From the NCBI RefSeq assembly GCF_025567625.1, contig NZ_JAOQJC010000026.1:35233-99232 (forward strand): a stretch of 64,000 nucleotides of DNA, in the 5' to 3' direction. This stretch comes from Paenibacillus sp. J5C2022 (GTDB lineage Bacteria; Bacillota; Bacilli; Paenibacillales; Paenibacillaceae). Below are positions 34,453 through 44,306 of this stretch, one piece after another. The number at the start of each line of letters is the position of its first letter. Within the stretch, counting starts at the first letter, position 1. The notes beneath the pieces are model-generated. The model was not told the DNA's origin. It saw nothing but the letters and a program-made list of their open reading frames with translations, and made no database searches. The position numbers and the translations under genes are program-made.

Positions 34453-35793
34453 ATGAGACAGAGAAAATTGGGTTGGATTGCGTTGGTATTGTCTTTGCTG
34501 CTGTTCGTAACGGCTTGCGGAGGGGGAAATACGGGAGGCGGAAACGGTGAGCCTTCCAATGAAAGCGGAACCAATTCCGCAGCGGGGCAGAAGCCGGAAG
34601 CAAGCAAGCCGGCCGAGCCGGTTACCCTGAAGGTTGCCGGATACAAATCGGGAGCCGAGCTGGGCGCCATTCCCGAATTGAACGAAAAGTTCATGAAGGA
34701 AAATCCGGATATCAAAATCGTTTACGAAGGAATGCCCGGCGGGCAATTCAGAGATTTCCTGAAAGCCAGATTCGCCGCAAACGATGCATCGGACGTCATC
34801 ATGATCCATCCCGGTCTGTCGGATGTCATTGCTTACGGAAACGCAGGCTATTTGATGGACCTGTCCGGCGAGTCGTGGATCGGCAGCTTTACGGAGGCGT
34901 CGCTTAAGTCCGTCTCGCATGAGGGACAAGTGTACGCAATTCCTAACGATATGAACGTATTGGGCGTCTATTACAATCAGCAAATTTTTGACGATTTGTC
35001 CATCGACATTCCGCAGAATTGGAGTCAGTTCGTAGAAGCGGCGGAGAAAATCAAGCAGTCCGGTCAATTGCCAATATCAATCGGCAACAACGACGGATGG
35101 ATGACGCTGGCCGCCCTGTTCACGATGGCGCCGGGATCCGTATATGCCGGGCAAGAGGATTTCGACGCGCAGCTGAATGCGGGAACGGCAACGTTCTCGG
35201 AAGGATGGGCGAAGATGCTTGAACAATGGTTCAGCCTGGAAGAAGCGGGTTATTTGACGGAGAAGAGCACAGGCGTCAGCCTTGATCAGGCTCAGCAGGC
35301 ATTCGCTACGGGCAAAGCGGCGATGTACATTGACGGCAACTGGTCGCTGCCCGGCATCACGTCATCCAATCCGGATTTGAAGGTCGGCATGTTCCCGATG
35401 CCTTCCAACGATGAAGGCCGCGACGTTATCGCTTCGGCGGCCGTGGGCACGACGTTCGCCATCAATAAAAGCACGAAGGCCGCCGATGCCGCCAAGCGTT
35501 ATTTGGCATTCTGGTCCGAGACGGAGAACCAGAAGATTTGGGCCAAGAGCCAGCAAGCCTTCATGACAATTAAAGGGGAAACGGGAGACGTGAATCCGTC
35601 GCTGCAGCATATCGCCGAAGTGGTCGCGAGCGGCAAGAGCTATCCGTTCCTCGATCAGGGCTGGGCATTTGGCGGCGCCGCTACGACGGAGCTGATGAAT
35701 TCCGCGCAAGGCGTGTACCTGAAGGTCATTACGCCGAAAGAAATGCTGGCCAACATGGACAAAGCGTGGAAGACGGCGGCAAGTAATAAATAA
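34453..35793 (+). CDS. Extracellular sugar-binding lipoprotein of the ABC transporter
   Basis: 446 residues. A lipoprotein signal peptide ends in the lipobox LFVTAC with the acceptor Cys at about residue 22, followed by a Gly/Ser/Pro-rich linker. The body matches family 1 solute-binding proteins: IPELNEKFMKENPDIKIVY near the start, AMYIDGNWSLPGI, and a terminal helix. AGGAGG lies 8 bp before the ATG at 34453. It comes after the kinase/regulator pair rather than before the permeases. Confidence 0.93.
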   Translation: MRQRKLGWIALVLSLLLFVTACGGGNTGGGNGEPSNESGTNSAAGQKPEASKPAEPVTLKVAGYKSGAELGAIPELNEKFMKENPDIKIVYEGMPGGQFRDFLKARFAANDASDVIMIHPGLSDVIAYGNAGYLMDLSGESWIGSFTEASLKSVSHEGQVYAIPNDMNVLGVYYNQQIFDDLSIDIPQNWSQFVEAAEKIKQSGQLPISIGNNDGWMTLAALFTMAPGSVYAGQEDFDAQLNAGTATFSEGWAKMLEQWFSLEEAGYLTEKSTGVSLDQAQQAFATGKAAMYIDGNWSLPGITSSNPDLKVGMFPMPSNDEGRDVIASAAVGTTFAINKSTKAADAAKRYLAFWSETENQKIWAKSQQAFMTIKGETGDVNPSLQHIAEVVASGKSYPFLDQGWAFGGAATTELMNSAQGVYLKVITPKEMLANMDKAWKTAASNK

Positions 35794-35831
35794 TCGATTT
35801 TAATACAGGTTAAGGAAAGGGAGTGAGCACA

Positions 35832-38444
35832 ATGATGAGCTTCATTCGCAAGAACGCAATCCGAGTGCCTGTTGTTTGGTTGGTTATGTCGCTCATGATC
35901 GTTCCGTTCCCGCCAGCCGGCCGGATGATCGCTCACGGACTATCCCTGCAGGCATCGGTATGGACGGTCGATGCGTTGTCGAAGGTATTCCGAGCTTCGC
36001 AGCCTCCTTCGACGCCGCAAACCTCGATTGATCTAATCGCGGCCAAAAATGAATACAGAGCGGCGCAAATCGCGATTCGCTCCGATGTGCCATTAAGCAA
36101 TCTGAACGTTCAGGTTCACGATCTGATCGGTGTGAACGGCCAAGTCATCGCGGCTTCCAACGTGAGCGCCCGATTCGTGGACTACATCGAGCTGTCCCAA
36201 CATACGCAAGGATTGTCATCCGAGCAATTGCTGACGGCGCCGAACGGCAGCATGCTGTATCCCGATCGCATCACTAATGATAGTCAATTGGCTAGTCTCG
36301 CTGCCCATACGACGCAGCCAATCTGGTATTCAGTATACGTACCCAAGCTAACGGCGGCGGGCATGTATACGGGACAGGTCACGTTGCAAGCCGACGAAGG
36401 CAGCTATACGGTGGACGTTGCGCTTGAAGTATACGATATCATCCTTCCTGATACGAACGAAACCGATTATAAAGTGGATAACTGGTTTTCGTCGGCGGGC
36501 TGGGATCCTACCACATGGACGTATCTTGAGCAGCAATACGGAATTGCAAAATGGTCGAATGAGTGGTGGACGGTGCTTGAACATTTCGCCGATTATATGG
36601 CCAAGCACCGAAACAATACGATTTGGCTGGACCCGATTGCGTATTTGGAGCCCGATGCGCAAATTCATGCGGATGGCAGCTACACGTTCGACTGGAGCCG
36701 ATTTGATCGGACGGTACAGTTGTTTATCGATGCCGGAGCGATGAAGTATTTGCATGGCGTCAGCATCTTCAGCAAGCGCGATGGGAGATATCACGTTCAA
36801 ATGCTGCAAGACGAGAATGGGAGCGCGAAGCTGGCCTGGGTTCCCTCTCAATCTACAGCGGCCAATGACTGGTTGAATCATTACTTGCCCGCTTTACACG
36901 ATCATTTGCTGAAGAAAGGATGGCTATCGATTTTTTATCAAAGCGGCGGGGACGAACCGTACGACCAGCAAGATCATGCGGACAATAACTGGCTCTACCA
37001 AAAAATTCACCAGCTCGCGCCCGGGGTAAAAACAATCGAAGCCCATCATCTGTTTAATAATGTTTACGAAGGCAATTTGGACGTATACGTGGTGAAGCAG
37101 GATGTTTACGACGCCAATCGCAGCTATTATCAGAACAGGCAAAAGCTTGGCGATGAAGTTTGGCTCTATATATGCAATATGCCTACAGGTGAATATTTGA
37201 CAAGAAACTTGGATGCGCCGCTTGCCCACGTATTGCTGGCCCAGTGGTACGCCTTCAAGAACGGATTGGGCGGCTACCTGCATTGGGGCTTCAATTATTG
37301 GTCCAACGGAGATGTCTTGAACGATGCGGACGCTCCGTGGCCGGGCGACAGCTGGCTCGTCTATCCGGATCAGGCCGGGTATGATTTATTCAGCTCGATA
37401 CGAAGCGAAATTCAACTGGAAGGCATTCAGGATCTGGAGCTGTTGAGAATGCTTGCGAATAACGGGGAACCGGTTCTGGCGCATCAAATCGCGGAATCGC
37501 TAATTTCCGGCGGCACGCAGTACAATACGGATCCTGCGTCCATCAAACTGGCGCGGAAGAATGTCATGGATGCGTTGACGAATCGGTTGACCAATGACGT
37601 ATTCGTGGATCCGCTCGATCATTTCGAAGGAATCTATCGCAAGTCGAATGGATTTCTCATAGACAGTAGCAATCCGGAGGTGGCCGCGGGGGATACGGGT
37701 AGATTATCCCGCGTGCAGAACACCGAAGAGTTTATTGTTTATTACAAGCCTAACATCAGAAGCTTTAGCGCGAAGTTTTACTCCGATTCCGGCTCCGATG
37801 TATCATTTTACGTTTCCGGGGATGACGAGAATTGGACGCCGTTAACCGTTGAAGCCGGACAACCTGTGAACACGGAATACGGATGGTTCGGCTATAAGCT
37901 GTCATCTTCGGAGATTCCGTGGGGCACGAATTATTTGAAACTTGTGTTTCATGATACGAATCCCCATGAATGGCTCCCACAGCTTGGAGAAATGGTCCTG
38001 ACTTACGGCTATGTCATGGATGGGTATATGATTGACCCGTTGAACAGCCTTTCCAATATTTACGACATGTCGGATAAATGGGGGATTGACAGCGCCAATG
38101 CGCAGATGGCGGACGGAGATAACAACCGCTTGACCAGACTGGAAAACACGGATCAGTATATCGTGTACAAGGGAGCCAATATTCAAAGCTTTGCGGCTAC
38201 ATTCTATTCGGATTCCTCCGATCTGGTCGAGTTCTACGCATCTCCCGACAACGTGAACTGGACGCTCGTCCCGCATAGCGACGGCCCGGTGTGGAGCACC
38301 GCCTACGGGTGGCACGGCGTAACCAAGTCCGCCTCGGGCATTGCGCCCGGTATGAACTATTTGAAGCTGGTGTTTAAAGCGGCCAATGCCAATCATTGGT
38401 CTCCGCAGCTGGGTCAAATATATATTTACAATGATCCGATGTAG
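35832..38444 (+). CDS. Secreted DUF4091 protein with two C-terminal beta-sandwich repeats
   Basis: 870 residues. A signal peptide or anchor covers about residues 1-35. The large central part holds a DUF4091 domain, recognisable by GLGGYLHWGFNYWSNGD and the following WPGDSWLVYPD. DUF4091 is found in putative glycoside hydrolases. The last 270 residues are two similar repeats of about 135 residues: each starts DPL, contains GRLSR/NRLTR plus ENTDQYIVY or QNTEEFIVY, then SF-A-FYSDS and NYLKLVF. They look like carbohydrate-binding modules. The ATG at 35832 fits the GGAAAGGGAG site. Co-location with an importer suggests it processes the imported glycan outside the cell. Confidence 0.85.
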   Translation: MMSFIRKNAIRVPVVWLVMSLMIVPFPPAGRMIAHGLSLQASVWTVDALSKVFRASQPPSTPQTSIDLIAAKNEYRAAQIAIRSDVPLSNLNVQVHDLIGVNGQVIAASNVSARFVDYIELSQHTQGLSSEQLLTAPNGSMLYPDRITNDSQLASLAAHTTQPIWYSVYVPKLTAAGMYTGQVTLQADEGSYTVDVALEVYDIILPDTNETDYKVDNWFSSAGWDPTTWTYLEQQYGIAKWSNEWWTVLEHFADYMAKHRNNTIWLDPIAYLEPDAQIHADGSYTFDWSRFDRTVQLFIDAGAMKYLHGVSIFSKRDGRYHVQMLQDENGSAKLAWVPSQSTAANDWLNHYLPALHDHLLKKGWLSIFYQSGGDEPYDQQDHADNNWLYQKIHQLAPGVKTIEAHHLFNNVYEGNLDVYVVKQDVYDANRSYYQNRQKLGDEVWLYICNMPTGEYLTRNLDAPLAHVLLAQWYAFKNGLGGYLHWGFNYWSNGDVLNDADAPWPGDSWLVYPDQAGYDLFSSIRSEIQLEGIQDLELLRMLANNGEPVLAHQIAESLISGGTQYNTDPASIKLARKNVMDALTNRLTNDVFVDPLDHFEGIYRKSNGFLIDSSNPEVAAGDTGRLSRVQNTEEFIVYYKPNIRSFSAKFYSDSGSDVSFYVSGDDENWTPLTVEAGQPVNTEYGWFGYKLSSSEIPWGTNYLKLVFHDTNPHEWLPQLGEMVLTYGYVMDGYMIDPLNSLSNIYDMSDKWGIDSANAQMADGDNNRLTRLENTDQYIVYKGANIQSFAATFYSDSSDLVEFYASPDNVNWTLVPHSDGPVWSTAYGWHGVTKSASGIAPGMNYLKLVFKAANANHWSPQLGQIYIYNDPM

Positions 38445-38464
38445 CCAATTATCGTTAACTTAAT

Positions 38465-38508
38465 GGGGTTGCCTTAAAGTTGCTTTCTGCGACTTTAATG
38501 GCAGCCTC
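38465..38508 (+). terminator. Probable terminator after the DUF4091 gene
   Basis: GGTTGCCTTAAAGTTGC can pair with GCGACTTTAATGGCAGCC; only a weak T-rich tail follows. Confidence 0.6.
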
Positions 38509-38533
38509 TGTTTATTTTCCGAGTTAATGATGC

Positions 38534-38893
38534 GTGCTGACGATTGGACAAGAAGGGGCATCGTCTGCTTATCACCTCAGCAACCTGTCCGTACCGAAGA
38601 AAGCTGCATCTTGCGCTAGCTGTGGCGAGGTGAATGATACCCGTTATGCGATAATTAGCGTACAAGATTCTGGTATGGGTATTCCTCCAGATCAGCTCGA
38701 GCAGATCTTCGATCGCAATTACAAGGTTGATCGACCGGGCGTGGAGACGGGTGTAGAGGGCAGCGGGCTCGGGCTCACGATTTGCAGGGAAATTGTACAA
38801 GCGCATGGAGGGATGGTTCGAGCGGAGAGCGACGGCAAGACGGGGGCGATCTTCTATGTATCGCTTCCTTGTATGGTGAATGAAGGAAGGTGA
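38534..38893 (+). pseudogene. Histidine kinase remnant (HATPase end)
   Basis: Only the last part of a kinase is left: ISVQDSGMGIPPDQLEQIFD, SGLGLTICREIVQAHGG and the final beta strand. No HisKA, HAMP or membrane segment precedes it; the first 30 residues of the open frame look random. It overlaps the reading frame of the regulator remnant that follows, unlike an intact operon where the regulator usually comes first. Confidence 0.75.
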
Positions 38894-38900
38894 CGACGTG

Positions 38901-39338
38901 ATGGGTACATACAAAATTATGATCGTCGATGACGATCCCCATATATGCGAGATTGTTCAGGTGTATTGCGAGAGGGAAGGCTTCCTATCCTCCTGCAGCC
39001 ATAACGGGACTGAAGCCATGAAGCTGCTTGCGTCTTTCGAGCCGGATTTGATTGTACTGGATGTCCTGCTAGCTAATGAAAACGGCATTGATTGGTGCAT
39101 GAACGCACGCAGCTACACGAATGCGCCGATCGTGTTTCTGAGCAGCCGTGAGGAAGACGAGGTGAAAATCAGCGCATTATCTTATGGCGGCGACGCTTCG
39201 CAGAGTGTCGACGGGCAGAAGGGAACAACTGCTGGAGTTACCGGGTCTGACACTGGATTTCTACGCGCAGTCCGTCAATATGAAATATTTTTGGTTCGTC
39301 ATTCACGAAAAAGAGCTTATATAAGTGAGAGTCTGTGA
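38901..39338 (+). pseudogene. Truncated response regulator
   Basis: The receiver domain is readable to about residue 95: IMIVDDDPHICEIVQVYC, the acceptor Asp in LIVLDVLLANENGIDW, and IVFLSSREEDEVKIS. At the point where DYVTKPF would be expected the sequence turns into unrelated residues. No output domain is present. Together with the kinase fragment it is a decayed two-component pair. Confidence 0.75.
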
Positions 39339-39358
39339 TTATTTGCAGGCTCTTTTTT
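39327..39358 (+). terminator. Terminator after the regulator remnant
   Basis: AGAGTCTG pairs with CAGGCTCT (one G-U pair), followed by a T run. Confidence 0.7.
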
Positions 39359-39468
39359 GGCCTTCCCCAAAGGGATGGGATACAAATCCGATTGAGATTG
39401 GTTGTAAACAGTGTTACGCTAGCAGCGGTAAACCTATAATCTAAGCTCTCAATAAGAAAGGGAACACG

Positions 39469-41211
39469 ATGATAAAAGTTGAAAACTTATCCTTCTCTTT
39501 TCCGCAGAAAGAATTATATACAAACGTTTCATTTACGATCGAAGAGGGACAACATTGCGCTTTTATAGGAACAAGCGGCAGTGGTAAAAGCACATTGATC
39601 GATATACTGATGGATCCAGAAAGACATTTGTTCGAAGGGAAGTTAGAGATAGATCCTGACTGCACAATCGGGTATGTAAGTCAGTTCGCTCAGCTAGACA
39701 GAACGAATGATACAACTGTTTTTGAATATATCGGTGAAAAATTCATTAAGGTACAGAATGAGATTCAATCGATTTGTACGGAAATGGAAACCTCATTGGA
39801 CATCGAGCCGTTACTCGAAAAGTATCAATTAGCTTTAGATACTTTTGATGGAATGGGCGGGGAAGATTTCGAAAGTAACATCAATAAGAAACTAAATCTA
39901 GCCAACCTCATGAAGCACAAAGAAGCAAGGGTCTCCGATCTAAGTGGCGGGGAATTCAAGCTCATTCAAGTCATGAATGTAATGCTTAATAGCCCGGATT
40001 TGATGATCATGGACGAACCGGATGTGTTTTTGGACTTTGAAAATCTAAATGCGCTAAAAAACCTGATTAACGCTCACAAAGGCATGCTGCTAGTGGTTAC
40101 GCACAACCGATATTTATTGAATCATTGTTTTAACAAAATGATTCACCTGGAAAACATGGAGATTCAAGAGTTTGATGGACGATATATAGATTATAATTTC
40201 TCATTGCTGCAGACGAAGGTTGAGTTGCAAGAAATCGCAGTCGCTGAGCAAGAAGAAATTGAGCGCAACGAGGAGATCATCACTAATCTAAGAGTAATTG
40301 CGACTAATAACGCAGATGCCTCTAAAGGAAGAGCGTTAAGAGCTAGGGTTCATTTTCAAGAAAGATTGGAAGCACGTCGAATTAAGGCGCCATTCGTTGC
40401 TATTAAGCAGCCGACGATCCGTTTCGGTATCCATAATGAAATGGAAGAAGATACTACGGTCATACAGGTTAGTCATTATAGTGTCGGCTTCGACGAGCAG
40501 CTTCTAGATGATGTTAGCTTTGAGATCAAAGCTACCGACAAAGTCGCCATTATCGGTCCGAACGGTACCGGGAAAACGACTTTACTAAGGCAAATCTTTT
40601 ACAACAATCATGATTCGATTGAAATCAATGCCAATGCTAAAGTGGCTTATTTATCACAGCTTCAAGGCGAAATGCTGAATGATTCTAATACTTTATTAGA
40701 AGAATTCATCGATGCTGGATTTAACACTTACGATGAGGTTAGATCGTATCTCACTCATTACGGCTTTGAGGGCGAGATCGTTAATCAAAGGATAGCCGCA
40801 TTCTCTGGCGGAGAAAAAAACTTGCTTCAATTGGCTAAAGTTGCTGCCAGTCAAGCAAACGTCTTACTTCTCGATGAACCGACAAGTCATCTAGACACCT
40901 ACGCACAAGTTGCGCTGGAGAAAGCCATCGAAGACTATAAAGGCGCGATTGTCATGATCTCTCATGATTTCTATTCCGTTGTGAATGGAATGGACTATGT
41001 CTTGATTATTGAAGATAAGAAGATCAGAAAAATGTGCATGCAAGAATTTAGAGAGATGATTTATGCTAGCCACTTTGACCAAGACTATTTAGCAGCGGAA
41101 CAAAGTAAAAAAGCAGTTGAAATGAAAATAGAACTGGCTTTAAAGGATACTAATTTTGAACTTGCAAAAGAATTAGTTGACGAGCTGGAAGCGCTGATTA
41201 AGCTGCTTTAA
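39469..41211 (+). CDS. ABC-F family ATPase
   Basis: 580 residues with two ATPase domains and no membrane segments. Domain 1 has Walker A GTSGSGKST (residues 34-42), signature LSGGEFKLIQ and Walker B LMIMDEPD. Domain 2 has Walker A GPNGTGKTT (from 363), signature FSGGEKNLLQLA and LLLDEPTSHLD. A charged helical linker of about 80 residues lies between them. ABC-F proteins act on the ribosome; some protect it from antibiotics, others are housekeeping factors, and the class cannot be settled here. The gene is visibly more A/T-rich than its neighbours, which suggests recent transfer. Confidence 0.93.
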   Translation: MIKVENLSFSFPQKELYTNVSFTIEEGQHCAFIGTSGSGKSTLIDILMDPERHLFEGKLEIDPDCTIGYVSQFAQLDRTNDTTVFEYIGEKFIKVQNEIQSICTEMETSLDIEPLLEKYQLALDTFDGMGGEDFESNINKKLNLANLMKHKEARVSDLSGGEFKLIQVMNVMLNSPDLMIMDEPDVFLDFENLNALKNLINAHKGMLLVVTHNRYLLNHCFNKMIHLENMEIQEFDGRYIDYNFSLLQTKVELQEIAVAEQEEIERNEEIITNLRVIATNNADASKGRALRARVHFQERLEARRIKAPFVAIKQPTIRFGIHNEMEEDTTVIQVSHYSVGFDEQLLDDVSFEIKATDKVAIIGPNGTGKTTLLRQIFYNNHDSIEINANAKVAYLSQLQGEMLNDSNTLLEEFIDAGFNTYDEVRSYLTHYGFEGEIVNQRIAAFSGGEKNLLQLAKVAASQANVLLLDEPTSHLDTYAQVALEKAIEDYKGAIVMISHDFYSVVNGMDYVLIIEDKKIRKMCMQEFREMIYASHFDQDYLAAEQSKKAVEMKIELALKDTNFELAKELVDELEALIKLL

Positions 41212-41217
41212 CTAACG

Positions 41218-41250
41218 AAAGGGGGTATCCTGTAAAAGGACGCCCCCTTT
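41218..41250. terminator. Hairpin between the ABC-F gene and the convergent helicase gene
   Basis: AAAGGGGG/CCCCCTTT with an inner TCCT/AGGA stem; suited to ending transcription from both sides. Confidence 0.75.
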
Positions 41251-41300
41251 AAATTTACCCAAAGTATAGAGATAACCCGAATCTTCGGTACGATTCCCGC

Positions 41301-44300
41301 TTAATCACGCGACCAGTCCCGACGAAGCGAAAACATCTCCCTCAGCGCATCTGTCGACAGCTCGGTTATCCAGCCCTCTGAGCTGGTAATCACGTTGTCG
41401 CTTAGCAGCTGCTTGTTCTCAAGCATCTCGTCAATGCGTTCCTCCAGGGTGCCAAGTGAGATGAATTTATGCACCTGCACGTCGCGCGTCTGGCCCATTC
41501 TGTAAGCTCGGTCGGTCGCTTGGTTCTCAACGGCCGGGTTCCACCAGCGATCGAAGTGGAAGACATGATTCGCCGCAGTCAAGTTCAGCCCGACGCCTCC
41601 CGCCTTGAGGGAGAGGATGAACACATTCGGCTGCTCGGACGACGGAAGGTCGCGCGACTGGAACCGTTCGACCATCCGATCTCGCTGCACCTTCGGTGTG
41701 CTGCCGTTCAGGTACAGCACGGGTTCGCCCAGTTCGCGCTGCAGTACATCTTGAATCATCTGGCCCATGCCAATGTATTGCGTAAAGATAAGGCAGCGCT
41801 CGTCCGCCTCGCGGAGCTCCTTGACCATCGCCAGCAGCCTCTCGAGCTTGGAAGATCGGGCGATGATCGCCTCCGTCTGTAGAGGGCCATCCTCAGGATC
41901 CGTTCCTGTATCCTCGTCTAGCAGTGCCGGATGGTTGCATGCCTGCTTGAGCTGCGTCAGCGCACCGAGAATCGCACCTTTGCGTTGGATGCCGTCGAGC
42001 TTCTTCAGTTTCTCTAGCAGCTCCTTGACGCAATTATCGTACAGGGCAGCCTGCTCGGAGGTAAGCGGAACATACGTCTTCATCTCGTTCTTGTCCGGCA
42101 GATCGAGCTGGATGGCGGGATCCTTCTTCTTGCGCCGCAGCATGAACGGCTTCACTAGCCGCTTTAGCTCCGCTGTGCGACGCCCGTCCTGTTCGCGCTC
42201 AATCGGGCCCGCGAAGCGGACCTGGAACGCCTTGGCGGACCCGAGGTAGGTGGGCACGGTGAAATCGTAGATCGACCATAGCTCCGCCAGCCGATTCTCG
42301 ATCGGCGTCCCCGTGAGCGCAATGCGGTGGAGCGCGGGGAAGCTCTTGACCGCCGCGGCCTGCCTGGTCCCGGCGTTTTTGATATTCTGTGCTTCGTCCA
42401 GACAGACGGCGCCCCATTGGAACGCTGCGAGCGTCTCTTGGTCGAGCGAGGCGGTAGCGAATGAGGTGAGCACGACGTCAACGCTGCGAGCCTCGTTCCG
42501 GAACGCGTCGCCGCTCTTTCGCCCGGAGCCGTAATGTATGGCCACCCGCAGCGACGGGGCGAAGCGGGATATCTCCTTCTGCCAGTTGCCGAGCACCGAC
42601 GTGGGGCAGACGATTAGCGAAGGGAGCCGCATGCCTTCATCGGCCTGCTCCTTGGCGTGCAACAGGTAGGTAATCAACTGGACCGTCTTGCCAAGGCCCA
42701 TGTCGTCGGCGAGAACGGCTCCGAGCCCGAAGCGGCGGAGAAAAGCCAGCCAAGCGAACCCATCCTGCTGGTAGCTGCGCAGCTCGGCACGCAGACCGGC
42801 CGGCGGATCGAGCCGAGGCCATTCGCTCTGCTGATTGATCTTGGCGAACAGCCCAGTCAAATGCGCGTTCAGCTCGACCTCTAGCTTAACGCGGGCGGCA
42901 TCTCCCCCGAATGCCACCGTGCTGGCGTCCGTCGTCCCGTCATTCGCGCCGCCGTCACTATCGCCCTGCGTGAGCAAATGCAATTGCAGCACATCCTGGA
43001 AGCTCAATCCCTGGCTCTTGTCCATGCCTTCCATCATGCGGCGGATCTGTGAGATTAGCGCCGGGTCGAGCACGATCCAGCGGTCCCGGAACTTCACAAG
43101 CCGCTCACCTCGCGCGAGCAGTTCGTCGAACTCCTCCTCGTTCAGGTCGGCGTCGCCGATGGAGATGCGCCAGTTGAAGTTCATAATCGCGTCCAGCCCG
43201 AATAAGGACTTGCCGCCGCCGCGTTTCTTGGATTCGTCCTCCGACTGTACCGCAGCGCGCAATCGTGGTTTCTTGCGGCTGGCGGCTTCCCACCATGCGG
43301 GCAGCAAGACCCGCCAGCCGGAGTCGAGCAGCCGGCGGCTGTCCTCGTTCAGGAACCGCCAGGCCGCCTCGTCGTCAAGTGGCTTGCCGAGCACATCCTC
43401 GCCGCGCGACAGAAGGTCGTGCGGCAGGCTGGCGCGCAGCCGCTCTAGCCAGCCCTCTGAGCGGCTGCGAATGGCGTCCGCCCATGCGTCCGGCCACTTG
43501 CCTGCCGCCGAGCCGTCGTCTCCGAGCCGCACTCTGCGGAGCTTAGCCGGATCGCTCTTGTCCTGCAGCACGAGCCGCAGCCGCCAGCGGGAATGCTCGT
43601 CGCCTTCCCACGGCTCGATGAGCTGCAGCAGCGGGCGGAACGGCGCGACATCCGCTTTCCAGCCGATTTGCACAAGCCAACTCTCGTCGTCGAGTCCTGC
43701 TGTAGCAGCCGCCGCGTTCTCGCGCGTGAATAGAGCCGGGAATTCACGGCGCAGCTCGACCTCGTCCGACTCCGTACCGTAGAAGCGGCTCGTTACGGCC
43801 GCCGAGAAGGCCGCCAGTAGCCCGTCGCGCCCCTCATCGCTCCAGTTGCCGCGCTTGAGGTCGAGCTCGTCGAGGCGCGCTTGTCCGAAGGTCGCGCAGA
43901 CCGCCGTCACATCCCAGCTCCAGTTCAGAGAGCCTTTGCGGTAAGCCGCCAGGTCGGGCGCGTACATCCCTTTCTCCAGGCACTCGTCCAAGAGCGGAGC
44001 CAATGCGGCTAGATGCGCAGCATCGCCTTCCCACTGCCACTTCATATGAGCTAGGAGCGGCCCCGAGGCGAAGTAGGTTATGACCTCTTCGGCGGGCAGC
44101 ACGACGGCTTCGAGCTCCCCGACTTTGACGAGCGCCAGCTCGGTGCCATAGAAGGACGGCTCGTGCCAAGCGAACAGGCGATGCTTAAGCCCAAGTCCGG
44201 TCCACTCCTGCAGCGAATCCGGGTCCGAGAAGAACAACGCGTCGCCATGCGAAGTGAGCACCATACGAACCGCTATTGTATCCAGGTTATACGTAGTGGT

Positions 44301-44306
44301 CGTCAT
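41301..44306 (-). CDS. SNF2-family helicase/ATPase
   Basis: 1001 residues. The N-terminal half includes the SNF2-associated bacterial domain (a conserved block near residue 390-450 with DLNEEEFDELLARGERLVKF). The helicase core has motif I LADDMGLGKTVQL near 535, motif II CLDEAQNIKN, ALTGTPIENRLAELWSIYDF, and the C-terminal lobe with SLKAGGVGLNLTAANHVFHF and QATDRAYRMGQ. It probably remodels or translocates on DNA. It resembles B. subtilis YwqA, which is encoded next to ywqB. The ATG overlaps the stop of the upstream partner gene (ATGA). Confidence 0.93.
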   Translation of the reverse strand: MTTTTYNLDTIAVRMVLTSHGDALFFSDPDSLQEWTGLGLKHRLFAWHEPSFYGTELALVKVGELEAVVLPAEEVITYFASGPLLAHMKWQWEGDAAHLAALAPLLDECLEKGMYAPDLAAYRKGSLNWSWDVTAVCATFGQARLDELDLKRGNWSDEGRDGLLAAFSAAVTSRFYGTESDEVELRREFPALFTRENAAAATAGLDDESWLVQIGWKADVAPFRPLLQLIEPWEGDEHSRWRLRLVLQDKSDPAKLRRVRLGDDGSAAGKWPDAWADAIRSRSEGWLERLRASLPHDLLSRGEDVLGKPLDDEAAWRFLNEDSRRLLDSGWRVLLPAWWEAASRKKPRLRAAVQSEDESKKRGGGKSLFGLDAIMNFNWRISIGDADLNEEEFDELLARGERLVKFRDRWIVLDPALISQIRRMMEGMDKSQGLSFQDVLQLHLLTQGDSDGGANDGTTDASTVAFGGDAARVKLEVELNAHLTGLFAKINQQSEWPRLDPPAGLRAELRSYQQDGFAWLAFLRRFGLGAVLADDMGLGKTVQLITYLLHAKEQADEGMRLPSLIVCPTSVLGNWQKEISRFAPSLRVAIHYGSGRKSGDAFRNEARSVDVVLTSFATASLDQETLAAFQWGAVCLDEAQNIKNAGTRQAAAVKSFPALHRIALTGTPIENRLAELWSIYDFTVPTYLGSAKAFQVRFAGPIEREQDGRRTAELKRLVKPFMLRRKKKDPAIQLDLPDKNEMKTYVPLTSEQAALYDNCVKELLEKLKKLDGIQRKGAILGALTQLKQACNHPALLDEDTGTDPEDGPLQTEAIIARSSKLERLLAMVKELREADERCLIFTQYIGMGQMIQDVLQRELGEPVLYLNGSTPKVQRDRMVERFQSRDLPSSEQPNVFILSLKAGGVGLNLTAANHVFHFDRWWNPAVENQATDRAYRMGQTRDVQVHKFISLGTLEERIDEMLENKQLLSDNVITSSEGWITELSTDALREMFSLRRDWSRD

